Both the position numbers and the translations under genes were made by a program. DNA of 64,000 bases from Halosimplex halophilum. Its GTDB lineage: Archaea; Halobacteriota; Halobacteria; Halobacteriales; Haloarculaceae. The notes under the pieces are model-generated. The model saw only the letters and a list, made by a program, of their open reading frames with translations. It was not told the DNA's origin and searched no databases. Positions 40,313 through 48,390 of the stretch are shown here, piece by piece; the stretch's first letter is position 1; every line of letters starts with the position of its first letter. The stretch covers positions 124,001 through 188,000 of the forward strand of contig NZ_ML214297.1 of NCBI RefSeq assembly GCF_004698125.1. The letters are read 5' to 3'.

Positions 40313-40730
40313 CGCCGCCGCTCCCGTCCGGCAGCTCGTCGCCGACGCTCCCCTCCAGGACGGTGACGAGCGCGACCGCGCGGTTGGTCGCGCGGTACTT
40401 CTTCCAGCGGCCGTCCTTCCGGCCGTCGACGAGCCCCGCGTCGACCAGCGCCGACAGGGCGTGACTGAGCCCGCTTTCGGTCACGTCGACGACCGCGTTC
40501 AGTTCGCAGACGCACAGCTCCTCCCCGGCCGCCACGAGCACGCGGACGAGCGTGTAGCGCGTCTCGTTCGCGAGCGCCGAGAGCACGTCGAGTTCCGCCT
40601 CGACCTGCTCGGTCCCGAGCGCCGCTTCGAGCGTGCCGAGCTCGTCGAGGCGCCGGTCGACGTCTTCGCTCCGGCACTCGCCGAGTTCGTCGTCGAGGTA
40701 TCGGCGGAGCCGTTCTGTCGCTTGTGCCAT
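40305..40730 (-). CDS. arsR: ArsR-family arsenite-responsive repressor
   Basis: 141 residues with one winged-helix domain. The metal-sensing sequence EELCVCELNAVVDVTESGLS contains the C-x-C pair that binds As(III) in the alpha3 helix, followed by the recognition helix and wing (SHALSALVDAGLVDGRKDGR, WKKYRATNRAVALV). When arsenite binds, the repressor leaves the operator and the arsR-acr3-arsC operon is expressed. The stop overlaps acr3. A TATA box lies at 40752-40761. Confidence 0.93.
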   Translation of the reverse strand: MAQATERLRRYLDDELGECRSEDVDRRLDELGTLEAALGTEQVEAELDVLSALANETRYTLVRVLVAAGEELCVCELNAVVDVTESGLSHALSALVDAGLVDGRKDGRWKKYRATNRAVALVTVLEGSVGDELPDGSGGDE

Positions 40731-40751
40731 TGCCAGTCGATTGAATCAGTG

Positions 40752-40761
40752 TTAAATTAAT
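40752..40761 (-). promoter_or_regulatory. TATA box of the arsR-acr3-arsC operon
   Basis: ATTAATTTAA on the minus strand is 22-31 nt before the arsR ATG (40730). The operator should overlap or flank this site. The 341 bp gap between arsR and 41072 also holds a second AT-rich core at 40820-40828 (TTATAATAT, plus strand), a palindrome at 40847 and direct repeats at 40967. Confidence 0.55.
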
Positions 40762-40846
40762 TGTTCCGGTCTACCTTCGTAGTGGTGCGAACATTCTGGA
40801 AAAGTGCCTTCTACTGAGGTTATAATATCTATTCCACGATATCGAT

Positions 40847-40864
40847 GTTGAATGTAAATTCAAC
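40847..40864. repeat. Perfect palindrome GTTGAAT-GTAA-ATTCAAC
   Basis: 7 bp perfect inverted repeat with a 4-base centre in the AT-rich part of the gap between arsR and the bc-complex cluster, about 90 bp from the arsR TATA box. It looks like a dimeric-regulator operator. Confidence 0.45.
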
Positions 40865-40966
40865 TGTACTCCGTCCGGAGTTCGACCGGAGGACGGACGT
40901 GCTGACAGTACCGTCGGTCCGGACGACACCCGTCGTTTCCGCGCACGCGGGCGCCGTCCGGTCTCA

Positions 40967-41011
40967 GGTCGGGACATCCGTGCAGTCTCCGGTCGGGACG
41001 TTCGTGCAGTC
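40967..41011. repeat. Tandem direct repeat of 21 bases, period 24
   Basis: GGTCGGGACATCCGTGCAGTC (40967-40987) recurs with three mismatches at 40991-41011. The period of 24 keeps codon phase, so it could belong to a short ORF (40845-41075) or be two binding sites. Confidence 0.45.
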
Positions 41012-41040
41012 GGGTGCTGTCGCTTGCGCCGGGTCGGGGC

Positions 41041-41049
41041 GCTTTTACC
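41041..41049 (+). promoter_or_regulatory. TATA box for the membrane protein at 41072
   Basis: GCTTTTACC lies 23-31 nt before the ATG at 41072. Confidence 0.5.
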
Positions 41050-41071
41050 CCTCGGGGCCGGAGTTCCGACA

Positions 41072-41992
41072 ATGAGCGACGCCGCCGACGAACGGGTCGA
41101 CGGGGCCGAGGAGGCGTCGGAGGCCGACGGCGCCGGGACCGACGAGGGGGCCGGCGAGGACGCCGAGTCCATCGAGGCGCTGCGCGAGCGGGTCGAGGCC
41201 GAGTACGACTTCGACGACTTCGGGCCCCAGGACATGGCGTCGATGTCCTCCGAGGAGTGGGAGGCGGTCTTCGACCCGGAGTCGTGGATCACCGGCGAGG
41301 AGCTGCTCGACCGCGTCGAGGCCGACCTCAAGCGGCGGGTCGCCGAGCGGGAGGTGTTCGCCCGCGTCGAGCGCCACGACGACCGCATCGTGGCCTACTC
41401 CGACGAGGGGTACGCCACCGTCTACGCCGACGGCTCCGTCGAGGGCCACGGCACCGTCCTCCGGGACGTGAAGCCGACGGTCGCGCTCGCGTCGATGGAG
41501 TCGTACGACGTGCCCGAGGCGCCGCCCGAGGAGTTGCTCCCCGAGCCACAGGAGGTCCCGGAGGGCAGCGGTGAGTTCGGCAACACGGTGTTGCAGATCG
41601 TCGCTGCGATTCAGGTGCTCGCCGGGCTCGTGCTGATCGGCGGCTGGTTCGTGTTCTTCCTCGGGATCGTCTCCCCGCCGGGCGGCGGGTCGGTGCGCTC
41701 GCTGAACGTCGTCGCGATGCTGCTCGGCGGCGTCGTGTTCCTCGCGATCGGACTGTTGCTGTTCGGCGTCGTCGCCAACGCCCGCCTGTCGGACAAGTTC
41801 CGCGCCGAGGAGTACCGCAACCGCCTGCGCGCGGTCGAACTCGAACCGGACGAGCGGCCGGACTTTCTCCCCGACGAGGCGTCCCCCGACGACGCGTCGG
41901 GGGTCCCGGGTGAGCCCTCGGACGGGCTGCCGGGGGAGGGCGCGGACGGTCGCCCGTCCGGGAGCGGGGACGGTGCGGACGACGGGTCCTGA
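41072..41992 (+). CDS. Membrane protein at the head of the bc-complex cluster (DUF7319-like)
   Basis: 306 residues. The N-terminal ~165 residues are acidic and cytoplasmic-looking (AEYDFDDFGPQDMASMSSEE, VFARVERHDDRIVAYSDEGY), then two membrane helices at about 172-195 and 208-232, then an acidic low-complexity C-terminus. I recall similar proteins (DUF7319) next to haloarchaeal cytochrome bc genes. A role in that complex is inferred from position. ATG at 41072 is supported by the TATA box. Confidence 0.75.
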   Translation: MSDAADERVDGAEEASEADGAGTDEGAGEDAESIEALRERVEAEYDFDDFGPQDMASMSSEEWEAVFDPESWITGEELLDRVEADLKRRVAEREVFARVERHDDRIVAYSDEGYATVYADGSVEGHGTVLRDVKPTVALASMESYDVPEAPPEELLPEPQEVPEGSGEFGNTVLQIVAAIQVLAGLVLIGGWFVFFLGIVSPPGGGSVRSLNVVAMLLGGVVFLAIGLLLFGVVANARLSDKFRAEEYRNRLRAVELEPDERPDFLPDEASPDDASGVPGEPSDGLPGEGADGRPSGSGDGADDGS

Positions 41993-42153
41993 GCGGAGCG
42001 GTCGGCGTCGCAACCGAGTCGGGGCGGGAGTGCGCCGGCCGGTCGCGCCGGAGTGACAACGATTCGCACGGAGCGGCCGCGTCGGACCGACGACGCCCCG
42101 AATATCTCCGGCTGGCGCGGGGCTAATCGCGCGCCTGCGTGCGTATTCGGTGG

Positions 42154-42161
42154 GTTTATAC
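42154..42161 (+). promoter_or_regulatory. TATA box of the halocyanin-Rieske-cytochrome b operon
   Basis: GTTTATAC lies 26-33 nt before the ATG at 42187, in keeping with a leaderless mRNA. The genes at 42187-46379 then follow with overlaps or gaps of only a few bases. Confidence 0.65.
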
Positions 42162-42186
42162 AAATTCGGTACCGACCACCCTTTGT

Positions 42187-42843
42187 ATGAACAGACGGGA
42201 CTTTCTGCGGACCGCCGGCGGCGCCGCGGGCGGCGCGTCCGCCGTCGCCGCGGGCGCCGGTACGGCCGCCGCACAGGAGGGCGGTGGCGGAAGCGTACGC
42301 CCGGTCTTCCCCTCCTACGTGAGTGACGCGAACGGCCCCGGCTACGAGGACCTGCGCGGCAGCTCGGAGGTGACGATCGAGGTCGGCGTCGGCTCCGGCG
42401 GGTTCGGGTTCGGCCCGACGACCACCTGGATCGACCCGGGGACGACGGTCGTCTTCGAGTTCGTCGAGGCGGGCCACAACGTCAAGCCCAACAGCCAGCC
42501 CGACGGCGGGAGCCTCAACGGCACCGAAGGCGGCCAGTTCGCCACGATCGCCGCGGGCCAGACCTACGAGGTCACGCTGGAGACCCCCGGCATGTACACG
42601 TACAACTGCGCCCCACACGAGGGCCAGGGGATGCGGGGCGCCATCGCCGTCGGCGAAGACGTCGAAACCGAGGAGGTCGGGGGCGGGGGCCAGACGCCGC
42701 TCAACCCCGAGCACATGGGCGTGCCCTTCCACCCGCACTACGTCGGCATCTCGACCATCGTGATGATGGTCGTCTCGCTTTTGTTCACGTTCTTCCTGCT
42801 GAAGTACGGTGAATCGCCCAACGCCAAGGGAGGGAACGACTGA
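42187..42843 (+). CDS. Halocyanin-type blue copper protein with C-terminal membrane anchor
   Basis: 218 residues. The Tat signal is NRRDFLRTAGGAAGG. The cupredoxin domain (~55-160) has copper ligands His97 (EAGHNV), Cys141, His144 and Met149 (NCAPHEGQGM). A C-terminal membrane helix at about 187-208 (IVMMVVSLLFTFFLLKYG) ties it to the cell surface. As the cluster contains no cytochrome c, this copper protein is the likely electron acceptor of the complex. Its stop overlaps the next ATG (TGATG). Confidence 0.93.
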   Translation: MNRRDFLRTAGGAAGGASAVAAGAGTAAAQEGGGGSVRPVFPSYVSDANGPGYEDLRGSSEVTIEVGVGSGGFGFGPTTTWIDPGTTVVFEFVEAGHNVKPNSQPDGGSLNGTEGGQFATIAAGQTYEVTLETPGMYTYNCAPHEGQGMRGAIAVGEDVETEEVGGGGQTPLNPEHMGVPFHPHYVGISTIVMMVVSLLFTFFLLKYGESPNAKGGND

Positions 42844-43232
42844 TGTCCTCGTCGGGAAGCACGTACGGCGACATCCACCGGTACGAACCGGCCCGCGAGA
42901 GCACGGCCGCGGCGGTCGCGCTGGTCCTGCTGACCATCGTCGAGGTCGTGTTCGTGGGCCTGTTCACGTTCGGCCTCGTGAACGGCTGGGGGTACAGCCC
43001 GCTCGGGAACATGTACCTGGGCGGTATCCTCGCCATCATCTTCGTCGACCTGGCCTTTATCCTGATGGTCTACCGCAAGGAGTTCCTGCCGGACGTGATG
43101 ATCGTCAAGAAACGGCGCCGCAAGTGGGAGGACCTGTACGTCCGCGAGGAGGACGTCGACGGGACGTCGTTCGCGGACGGGAACCCTCTCGAGAGCGTGA
43201 AACGAGCTGTCTACCCCTACTACAAACGATAA
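42843..43232 (+). CDS. Small membrane subunit of the bc-complex cluster (DUF7318-like)
   Basis: 129 residues with two membrane helices at about 22-45 and 57-78 (VALVLLTIVEVVFVGLFTFG, GGILAIIFVDLAFILMVYRK) and a basic, then acidic C-terminal tail (KKRRRKWEDLYVREEDVDGT). It overlaps the halocyanin gene by one base and precedes the Rieske gene by two. I remember the family as DUF7318. Probably an accessory subunit; no cofactor ligands are visible. Confidence 0.78.
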   Translation: MSSSGSTYGDIHRYEPARESTAAAVALVLLTIVEVVFVGLFTFGLVNGWGYSPLGNMYLGGILAIIFVDLAFILMVYRKEFLPDVMIVKKRRRKWEDLYVREEDVDGTSFADGNPLESVKRAVYPYYKR

Positions 43233-43234
43233 CT

Positions 43235-44116
43235 ATGCCACTGGACGAAGACAAGTATCCGGGCGAGACGGGCCGACGCCGCTTCGTGAAGGGCGTCGTC
43301 GGCAGCGCCGCGCTGGCCAGCGTGGGCACCGGCGGCGCGGCCGCCGTGAACACGGTCACGTCCGCGGCGGGCGGCGGCGGTGGCCCGACACAGTACATCG
43401 CGATCGAGAACACGGACGGTCCCGCGCCCCGCGGGATGCCGATCGTCCCGCTGGAGGTGACCGACGCGGGCGAGCTCCGGGGCCTGTTCCCCGAGGCGAG
43501 CACGGAGACGGTCGGCGGCGTCGAGCGGACGGTCGCCGAGATGGACCTGGGCGGGACGACCTACTCCTCGCAGTGGTTCCAGTACTGCGGGCTCGAACAG
43601 TACCAGGGCGTCCAGCCGGAGGCGGACGCGGACAACATGATCCGCGCCTCGGCGAGCCCGCCGCCCGCCTACGAGTGGCAGCAGGACGTCGAGGGCGACA
43701 CCGTCCTCACCGTCGACATGTTCGAGGACTACGAGACGTGGGGCAACGGCATCGGCAAGGAGGGTATCGGGAAACCGGCGAGCGCGACGTGGCGCTCGCA
43801 GGGCGAGGACGCCAAGACCATCCCGGTGCAGGTGCTGCGCTCGCCGAAGGTCTCGCAGATGGCGAACGGCGAGGGGGAGTTCAGCGACCTCCCGAGTTCG
43901 ATTCAGAACTTCATCGGCGCGGCGACCGAACAGGACTTCATGGCCTGGATCAACAAGTGCACGCACTTCTGCTGCGTGCCGGGCTACAAGCAACTGGAGG
44001 GGAGCGCGAACTTCAACGCCGCGGACGAGGTGTACTGCCAGTGTCACCAGTCGGTCTACGACCCGTTCAGCCCGACGCAGGTACAGTTCGTGGCCCGCCC
44101 GCGGCCGGATGAGTAA
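43235..44116 (+). CDS. Rieske iron-sulfur protein of the cytochrome bc complex
   Basis: 293 residues. The N-terminus has a Tat-like twin Arg signal-anchor (TGRRRFVKGVVGSAALASVG). The [2Fe-2S] ligands are Cys242 and His244 in CTHFCC and Cys270 and His271 in CQCHQS. Cys247 and Cys268 are placed for the stabilising disulfide. This subunit carries electrons from quinol to the halocyanin. Two bases separate it from the gene before and two from cytochrome b. Confidence 0.95.
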   Translation: MPLDEDKYPGETGRRRFVKGVVGSAALASVGTGGAAAVNTVTSAAGGGGGPTQYIAIENTDGPAPRGMPIVPLEVTDAGELRGLFPEASTETVGGVERTVAEMDLGGTTYSSQWFQYCGLEQYQGVQPEADADNMIRASASPPPAYEWQQDVEGDTVLTVDMFEDYETWGNGIGKEGIGKPASATWRSQGEDAKTIPVQVLRSPKVSQMANGEGEFSDLPSSIQNFIGAATEQDFMAWINKCTHFCCVPGYKQLEGSANFNAADEVYCQCHQSVYDPFSPTQVQFVARPRPDE

Positions 44117-44118
44117 CA

Positions 44119-44922
44119 ATGAGCATTGAACGCAAGGACGAACACGACCACGAATCGTGGATGGAGAGCCGGGACCTGACGGCCATCGAGGAGATCTACC
44201 TGACCGTGCTGCTGTGGCTCGACAGGCGACTCCGCATCGTCGACTATCTGGAGATCCTCGAGAACATGTACTACAAGGTCAACTTCCAGATGCCCAAGAG
44301 CCACACCGAGCAGTACAACCTGGACAACAAGTTCTGGTACTGGTACCCGCTGTACGCGCTGGGGTCGTTCTCGACGATCGCGTACGTCGTCGCGGCCATC
44401 TCCGGCGCCCTGCTCGGGTTCTACTACGCGCCCGGCGCCGGCGCCTCCAACGGGACGCCGGACCTCGCGTACAACTCCATCACCTTCATCATGACCGACC
44501 TGAACTTCGGCTTCTTCCTCCGGAGTCTCCACCGCTGGTCGGCGCAGGTGATGGTCGCGGCCGTGTTCCTGCACATGCTGCGGGTGTACTTCACGGGCGC
44601 GTACAAGGAACCGCGCGAGCTCAACTGGATCATCGGCATCGTGCTCATCTCGCTGACGATGGTCTTCGGGTACACGGGGTACCTGCTCCCGTGGGACCAG
44701 CTGGCCTTCTGGGCCGGCCAGATCGGCGTCGAGATGAGCCTGTCGATACCGTTGATAGGCGAGTGGGTGGCCCAGCTACTCTTTGGCGGGTTCACCCTCA
44801 GCCAGTCGACGGTCCAGCGGATGTACATCCTGCACGTGTTCGTGCTCCCGTTCGTCACGACGGGGCTGATCGCCGTGCACATCGGCATCGTCTGGATGCA
44901 GGGCATCGCGGAACCCCACTGA
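44119..44922 (+). CDS. petB: Cytochrome b, N-terminal (PetB-type) subunit
   Basis: 267 residues. The haem ligands are spaced as in cytochrome b6: His138 and His152 (HRWSAQVMVAAVFLH, H-x13-H) and His239 and His254 (HVFVLPFVTTGLIAVH, H-x14-H). Other hallmarks are FGYTGYLLPWDQLAFWA. The spacing H-x14-H in the second pair follows the b6 rather than the mitochondrial b pattern. It forms the core of the quinol-oxidising complex with the subunit encoded 4 bp downstream. Confidence 0.95.
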   Translation: MSIERKDEHDHESWMESRDLTAIEEIYLTVLLWLDRRLRIVDYLEILENMYYKVNFQMPKSHTEQYNLDNKFWYWYPLYALGSFSTIAYVVAAISGALLGFYYAPGAGASNGTPDLAYNSITFIMTDLNFGFFLRSLHRWSAQVMVAAVFLHMLRVYFTGAYKEPRELNWIIGIVLISLTMVFGYTGYLLPWDQLAFWAGQIGVEMSLSIPLIGEWVAQLLFGGFTLSQSTVQRMYILHVFVLPFVTTGLIAVHIGIVWMQGIAEPH

Positions 44923-44926
44923 TACA

Positions 44927-45691
44927 ATGAGCGACAACGACGACAACAGCGAGGAAGTTCGCACCGACGGCACGGGCATCGTCCCGCCGGACGACGAGAC
45001 CCCGACCTGGAGCGAGCGCAAGGCTCGCAAGCAGGGGCTCGCCCGGCTGACCTACGAGTACTTCGAACGCTCCCGGCGCGAGGACCAGGACCTCCGCCAG
45101 CAGTCCAGCTACGTCGAACGCGACGTGCTCGCGTTCCCGACATGGCCCCACGAGATGATCCGCAACCTCGCGCTGACGAGCTTCTTCGTCGGCATGATCA
45201 TCTTCCTCTCGGCGGCGCTGCCGCCCCACATCGGCCCGCCGGCCGACTCCTCGTCGACGCCGGCGATCATCCTGCCCGACTGGTACCTCTACTGGTCGTT
45301 CGGCCTGCTGAAGCTCGGCCCGCTCAACCCCGAGATCAGCCTGCTCGGCGGCCAGAAGCTGATGGCCGACCGCACGTACGGCGTCATCGCCAACCTGGTC
45401 GTCGTCGGGTTCGTCGCCATCGTCCCCTTCCTCAACAAGGGCAGCGCCCGCCGCCCCGTCGAACAGCCGTTCTGGGCGGCCGTCGGGGTCAGCGGCGTGG
45501 TCTTCGCCTTCACCATCGCCGCGCTGTCGGTCAAGAACCTCATCCCGATGGACTCCCATCTCATCTTCGACCTGACCTTCCTGCTCCCGGTGCTGTCGGC
45601 GTTCCTCACGTACGCCGTCCTCCGGACGATGCGGGAGGGGTACATGTTCAACCTCAACCGCCGGTACTACCGCCTGCGGCCGCCGAAGTAG
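44927..45691 (+). CDS. petD: Cytochrome b, C-terminal (PetD-type) subunit
   Basis: 254 residues. The N-terminal ~80 residues are a polar extension (acidic, then basic). Three membrane helices follow (about 80-100, 175-195 and 215-240). The quinol-site motif is PDWY (ILPDWYLYWSFGLLK) in place of the common PEWY, a variant also met in other prokaryotic complexes. Split cytochrome b (PetB plus PetD) is the b6f-like arrangement. The next gene starts on the base after the stop. Confidence 0.93.
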   Translation: MSDNDDNSEEVRTDGTGIVPPDDETPTWSERKARKQGLARLTYEYFERSRREDQDLRQQSSYVERDVLAFPTWPHEMIRNLALTSFFVGMIIFLSAALPPHIGPPADSSSTPAIILPDWYLYWSFGLLKLGPLNPEISLLGGQKLMADRTYGVIANLVVVGFVAIVPFLNKGSARRPVEQPFWAAVGVSGVVFAFTIAALSVKNLIPMDSHLIFDLTFLLPVLSAFLTYAVLRTMREGYMFNLNRRYYRLRPPK

Positions 45692-46114
45692 ATGGCCGAC
45701 CCGTCCCGCCCCGGCGACTCGCCCGACGCGGCCGCCGACGGGACGGACGACCCCGCCGTCGCCGACGCCGATTCTGTCGCCGCTTCCAGGTCCGCCACCG
45801 ACGAGTCCGCCGCCAGCGACGACCCGGAGGGCGCGCGCGGTCGCGAAGTGGTCGTCCCGGACGCGGTGTACAAGCGCGTGACGGTCTTCTCGACGCTGTT
45901 CGCAGTGGCCGCCGTCGTCGGCGGGTTCCTGGTGCTCGACGTGGCGACCGACCGGGCGACGGCGGAGCTGTCGGAGGTTCAGCCGCTGGTCGCACTGGCG
46001 GGGGTCGGGTTGATCGCCGCCGGCGCGGTCACGTACGCGTTCTCGACGCGGTTCAGGGCCGACGGAATGGGAAACGCTAAAGAAGAAACCGACGAAAGGT
46101 CCGACAATGGCTGA
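45692..46114 (+). CDS. Two-helix membrane protein of the bc-complex cluster (DUF7315-like)
   Basis: 140 residues. The N-terminal half is acidic and disordered-looking. Two membrane helices are at about 66-86 and 100-122 (TVFSTLFAVAAVVGGFLVLD, PLVALAGVGLIAAGAVTYAF). The C-terminus is charged. It begins directly after the PetD stop and overlaps the next gene by 8 nt. I recall DUF7315 for it. Accessory role inferred from the operon. Confidence 0.75.
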   Translation: MADPSRPGDSPDAAADGTDDPAVADADSVAASRSATDESAASDDPEGARGREVVVPDAVYKRVTVFSTLFAVAAVVGGFLVLDVATDRATAELSEVQPLVALAGVGLIAAGAVTYAFSTRFRADGMGNAKEETDERSDNG

Positions 46115-46379
46115 CGAATTCGCGAAGGGAATGGCGATCTTCTCGGCCGCGGGGCTCGCGTGGCTGACCCTCGCCGGCTGGTATCGCACGCCCAGTTTCG
46201 AGGGGAGCGGCGTCCAGCTGGTCGCCCCGGTGGAGGGGGTCAACACGGTCTACGGACAGCTCGGCGTCGCGATCATGGACGTGATGGCCTGGTTCGCCGT
46301 CTTCGGCGCGCTCACCTTCTGGGTGGTCATCCCCGCCGTCGAGGAGCTCCGCGACGCCTACGCCGAGCGCTCGAACTGA
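46107..46379 (+). CDS. Small membrane protein closing the bc-complex cluster (DUF7314-like)
   Basis: 90 residues with helices at about 7-26 (GMAIFSAAGLAWLTLAGWY) and 56-79 (IMDVMAWFAVFGALTFWVV). The middle is a polar loop. It overlaps the previous gene by 8 nt, so it is in the same operon. I remember DUF7314 for such proteins. The function is not known. Confidence 0.72.
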   Translation: MADEFAKGMAIFSAAGLAWLTLAGWYRTPSFEGSGVQLVAPVEGVNTVYGQLGVAIMDVMAWFAVFGALTFWVVIPAVEELRDAYAERSN

Positions 46380-46505
46380 ACGCCGTCGGATTCTTCGGTT
46401 CGTTCCCCACCGCGTAGCGGACGGCGCGTGTCTCTCCTCCGGTCGCTCGATATTCACCCGGATCGCACACGTCCGGTCGGGAACGTCGATAGCCGCGTGG
46501 CGGAC

Positions 46506-46514
46506 GGTTTAACC
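46506..46514 (+). promoter_or_regulatory. TATA box for the class V aminotransferase
   Basis: GGTTTAACC lies 24-32 nt before the ATG at 46538. Confidence 0.5.
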
Positions 46515-46537
46515 GCGCACGGTCCGTCGGTTCGGGC

Positions 46538-47641
46538 ATGACTCCCGAGGAACTCCGGGCGGAGATGCCTGCGCTGGACGGGGGCGTCTACCTCAACACC
46601 GGCGCCGGCGGACCCAGTCCCCGGCGCGTCGTCGAGGCGACCGAGGACGCGCTCGAATTCCACGAGTACGAGGCCCCGACCGGCGCCGGCACCTACGGCG
46701 CGCTGTTCGAGGCGCTGGACGGGACGCGGGAAGCGGTCGCCGCCCACGTCGGCGTCGATCCTCACTCCGTCGCGCTGACCCAGAGCACGACCGACGGCAT
46801 CGGCCGGGTCGCCGCCGCGATAGAGTGGGAGCCCGGCGACGCGGTCGTCCGCACCGACCAGGAACACTCGGCCGGGATCCTCCCCTGGGAGCGGCTCCGC
46901 GAGACCCACGGCATCGAAGTCCGCGTCGTCGAGGCCGCGGACGGACAGGTCGACCGCGAGGAGTGGAAGGCGGCCGTCGACGGCGCGAAACTCGCCCTGT
47001 TCAGTTCGCTCACCTGGACCGACGGCTGTCGCCTCCCGGTCGCCGAACTCGCCGATATCGCGCAGGACGCCGGCGCCCGCGTCGTCGTCGACGCCGTCCA
47101 GTCGGTGGGCCAGCGCCCCGTCGACTTCGGCGAGTGGGGCGCCGACGCCGTCGCCGCCGCCGGCCACAAGTGGCTGCTCGCCCCGACGGGCACCGGCTTC
47201 CTCCACGTCACCGACGAGTTCGCCCGCGACCTCGACCCCGCCCAGGTCGGCTACATGGGCGTCGAGGACCCCGAGGCCGACGACTGGGACCTCAAGCCCG
47301 ACGCGCGGCGCTTCGAGACCGGCAGCGTCTCGCCGGTGCCCTACGCCGGCCTCGGCGAGGGCATCGGGACAATCGAGGACGTCGGCTACGACACCGTCAC
47401 CGACCGCATCGAACGGCTGACCGACCGGCTGAAAGAGGGGCTCGGCGACCGGCTCGTCTCCCCCGAGCGCTACGAGTCGGGGCTGGTCGCCTTCGAAGCG
47501 GACGACCCCGCCGAGACCGCAGAGCGGCTCGACGAGGCGGGTATCCGCGTCCGGGACATCCCGCCGACCGACACCGTCCGCGTCTCCGTCCACGTCTTCA
47601 ACACGGCCGCGGACATCGACGCCCTGCTCGACGCGCTCTGA
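46538..47641 (+). CDS. Class V PLP-dependent aminotransferase
   Basis: 367 residues. The PLP-binding Lys211 is in AAAGHKWLLAPTGTG; the preceding Asp/Gln pocket is in ARVVVDAVQSVGQRPVDF. The active-site opening YLNTGAGGPSPRRVVEATED is of the isopenicillin N epimerase-like/cysteine desulfurase-like class. There is no catalytic Cys in the usual desulfurase loop that I can see, and no SufU/IscU-like neighbour, so an aminotransferase or lyase role is more likely than sulfur transfer. Convergent with the glycerophosphodiesterase. Confidence 0.9.
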   Translation: MTPEELRAEMPALDGGVYLNTGAGGPSPRRVVEATEDALEFHEYEAPTGAGTYGALFEALDGTREAVAAHVGVDPHSVALTQSTTDGIGRVAAAIEWEPGDAVVRTDQEHSAGILPWERLRETHGIEVRVVEAADGQVDREEWKAAVDGAKLALFSSLTWTDGCRLPVAELADIAQDAGARVVVDAVQSVGQRPVDFGEWGADAVAAAGHKWLLAPTGTGFLHVTDEFARDLDPAQVGYMGVEDPEADDWDLKPDARRFETGSVSPVPYAGLGEGIGTIEDVGYDTVTDRIERLTDRLKEGLGDRLVSPERYESGLVAFEADDPAETAERLDEAGIRVRDIPPTDTVRVSVHVFNTAADIDALLDAL

Positions 47642-47659
47642 GGTGAGAACGGGTGGATA

Positions 47660-48307
47660 TCAGGACGGACAGCACTCCGGGAAGTCCGTGATCACGCCGT
47701 CGGCGCCCGCCTGCTGGACCTTCTCGGTCTCCTCCGGTTCGGTGACGGTCCAGGCGGTCACGTCGAGGCCGGCGCCGTGGGCCCGTTCGACGAGCGACGC
47801 GTCGCAGGCCGCCAGGTTCGGGGCGACCGCCGAACAGCCCAGCTCCCGCGCCCGCGAGACCAGCCCCTCGCCCTCCCACTGGACGAGCGCGGTGGGCAAC
47901 TCCCCCACCTCGGCCAGCGCCTCCGGGTCGAACGACGAGACGACGACCTCGGGGGCCGCGGCGGCGGCGACCCGCTCGACGGCCTCGCCGGTGCCGCGCT
48001 CCTTCAGCTCCGCGTAGAGCGCCACGTCGTCGGGGACCACCTCGACCACTTCCTCGAACGTCGGGACTCCCTGGTCCGACCCCTCGACGGAGAGCGCCGC
48101 CAACTCGTCGGCGGTGTGAGCCGAGACGGGACCGCTTCCGTCGGTCGTCCGGTCGACGGTCTCGTCGTGACAGACCACGAGTTCGCCGGAGCCGCAGATC
48201 CGCACGTCGACCTCGACGGCGTCGGCCCGCGCTGCGGCGTCCGCGACGGCCGCGACGGTGTTCTCGGGGTTGACGCCGGGGAAGCCGCGGTGGGCGATGC
48301 AGTCCAT
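47660..48307 (-). CDS. ugpQ: Glycerophosphodiester phosphodiesterase
   Basis: 215 residues, GDPD TIM barrel. Hydrolyses glycerophosphodiesters to glycerol phosphate and an alcohol. Catalytic motif IAHRGFPGVNPENT with the HRG signature at the N-terminus, then VEVDVRICGSGELVVCHDET with the acid and His residues, and the C-terminal DGVITDFP. No signal peptide is present, so it acts in the cytoplasm. The short family length is normal. Convergent with the aminotransferase. Confidence 0.93.
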   Translation of the reverse strand: MDCIAHRGFPGVNPENTVAAVADAAARADAVEVDVRICGSGELVVCHDETVDRTTDGSGPVSAHTADELAALSVEGSDQGVPTFEEVVEVVPDDVALYAELKERGTGEAVERVAAAAAPEVVVSSFDPEALAEVGELPTALVQWEGEGLVSRARELGCSAVAPNLAACDASLVERAHGAGLDVTAWTVTEPEETEKVQQAGADGVITDFPECCPS

Positions 48308-48358
48308 GGCCGGTGTTGGCCCGCCCGTCCGGTAGGTCTTGCGCCGGCCCGCGACGCA

Positions 48359-48367
48359 CCTTTAACC
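48359..48367 (+). promoter_or_regulatory. TATA box for the short-chain dehydrogenase
   Basis: CCTTTAACC lies 24-32 nt before the ATG at 48391. Confidence 0.5.
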
Positions 48368-48390
48368 GCCGCCGGCCCCAACCGACGACC

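Noticed and set aside
40845-41075. 76-codon ORF with a period-24 internal repeat, overlapping the start at 41072
   Set aside because: It contains only a few acidic residues and is basic, unlike its neighbours, so it is more likely chance. It has an AT core upstream at a slightly short distance, so it is recorded as a question in the findings and not as a gene.
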